64,000 nucleotides of DNA from Symbiodinium natans (taxonomy: Eukaryota; Sar; Dinophyceae; Suessiales; Symbiodiniaceae): NCBI GenBank assembly GCA_905221605.1, contig CAJNDS010002818.1, positions 196,001 through 260,000 on the forward strand, written 5' to 3'. Of the stretch, positions 1 through 64,000 are shown in pieces; the first letter of the stretch is position 1, and the number at the start of each line of letters is the position of its first letter. The notes under the pieces were generated by a model. It did no database searches, was not told the origin of the DNA, and worked only from the letters and a program-made list of their open reading frames with translations. Both the position numbers and the translations under genes were made by a program.

Positions 1-700
1 CGAGGCCTTGAACCCGAACATTGAAAATGAGGGTACCATCTCTGCTCCATCGACCGCGTGGATCATTGGAAGGTGTCAGGCTGCTTGGAGTTTAGGGTTT
101 AGGGTTTAGGGTTTAGGGTTTAGGGTTTAGGGTTTAGGGTTTAGGGTTTAGGGGGGGGGGGTTGATCGTGAGAAGCCGCAGGGCTTGGACGTTTAGGACC
201 TGGAAATAGGGCTGACACTGTGTTTGTCTCTGACACGCCCATGGCTCATTTTTGTGGCAACTCCTCACAATCAACCCTATGAAACCTATGAACCCTCTAC
301 ACCCCCTAGACCCTATAAACCACAAATCCCAAACCCTGTGAACCCTATGAACCCTAAACCCTAAACCCTAACCGATTCTACGTGAAGGTCGGGATACAGG
401 GGCTTAGGATTGATGTAGCGGAAGGCACAGGAGCCCTAAAGAATTCCAGGGCCCAAGGTGAACCTCTTCCAATCTCACCCCGGGGTTAGGGTTTAGGGTT
501 TAGGGTGTAGGGTTTAGGGTTTAGGGTTTGGGGTTTAGGGTTCAGGGTTCAGGGTTCAGGGTTTAGGTTTAGGGTTTAGGGTTTAGGGTTTAGGGTTTAG
601 GGTTTAGGGTTTAGGGTTTAGGGTTTAGGGTTTAGGGTTTAGGGTTTAGGGTTTAGGGTTTAGGTTTGGGGTTTAGGGTTTAGGTCTCAGGCTCCGAGGC
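1..700. other. UPF1 intron, left edge
   Basis: Telomere-like tracts (91-152, 485-686), fragments of unique DNA at 1-90 and 360-480. No further UPF1 exon was recognised here. Confidence 0.6.
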
Positions 701-63759
<63,059 letters not shown>

Positions 63760-64000
63760 TTAGGGTTTAGGGGTTGGGGTTTAGGGTTGCGGTTTGGGGT
63801 TTAGAGTTTGGGGCTTAGGGTCTAGGGTTTAGGGTTTGGGGTCTGGGTTTAGGGTTTAGGGATTCGGAATTTGGCTTTAGGGCTAGGGTTTAGGTTGGTT
63901 GGTTGGTTGGTTCAGAGACACCGATGTGTCATCTCTGGGCAGAGACGGGGAAAGACCTGCGTGCTTGCACCGACAGGTGCCCCAGCCCCCAGAAAGCCAA

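Overview
The window looks like nuclear DNA of a photosynthetic dinoflagellate (Symbiodiniaceae or Prorocentrum type; genus not resolvable). The grounds are plant-type telomeric repeats (TTTAGGG/CCCTAAA) scattered throughout in both orientations, many GC and GA splice donors, plastid-type leaders on PPR proteins, a ubiquitin-like/ankyrin gene and a LINE with an RNase H domain of a kind I associate with dinoflagellates. This is inference from sequence; no database was searched.

Main result: almost the whole window is one minus-strand gene, the nonsense-mediated-decay RNA helicase UPF1. I could read 36 small exons (27 to about 85 nt) in correct protein order from about 63.76 kb down to 0.70 kb. 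They run from the N-terminal acidic stretch through the Cys/His-rich UPF2-binding domain, domain 1B and helicase motifs I, Ia, II and III. Later motifs lie beyond the left edge. Under 2 kb of coding sequence is spread over 63 kb. From exon 12 to exon 36 almost every junction keeps phase. No exon is long enough to stand out in an ordinary ORF scan.

The introns hold telomere-like tracts, many small palindromic elements, microsatellites and nested genes. From left to right the nested items are: a ubiquitin-like/ankyrin gene (minus, 5.1-6.55 kb); an unidentified two-piece coding fragment (11.6-12.0 kb); a LINE with RanBP2-type zinc finger, RNase H, AP-endonuclease, reverse transcriptase and C2H2 finger (plus, 13.5-20.85 kb), bounded on both sides by CCCTAAA repeats; two PPR genes (minus, 31.55-34.02 and 35.34-45.60 kb); and an 8.8 kb AT-rich inverted-repeat element (35.7-44.6 kb) inside the PPR-A intron, whose core carries a decayed class-3-lipase-like gene.

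The most novel signal is how the telomere-like tracts relate to introns and mobile elements. Several tracts are bracketed by 10-28 bp direct duplications, three of them copying UPF1 exon edges. Two tracts interrupt repeats that exist uninterrupted elsewhere in the window. Introns typically begin with the same 2-5 nt that begin the next exon. Together this suggests that telomeric DNA was inserted at staggered breaks, and that introns arose or grew by insertion with target duplication. Both PPR genes take their stop codon from a telomeric tract.
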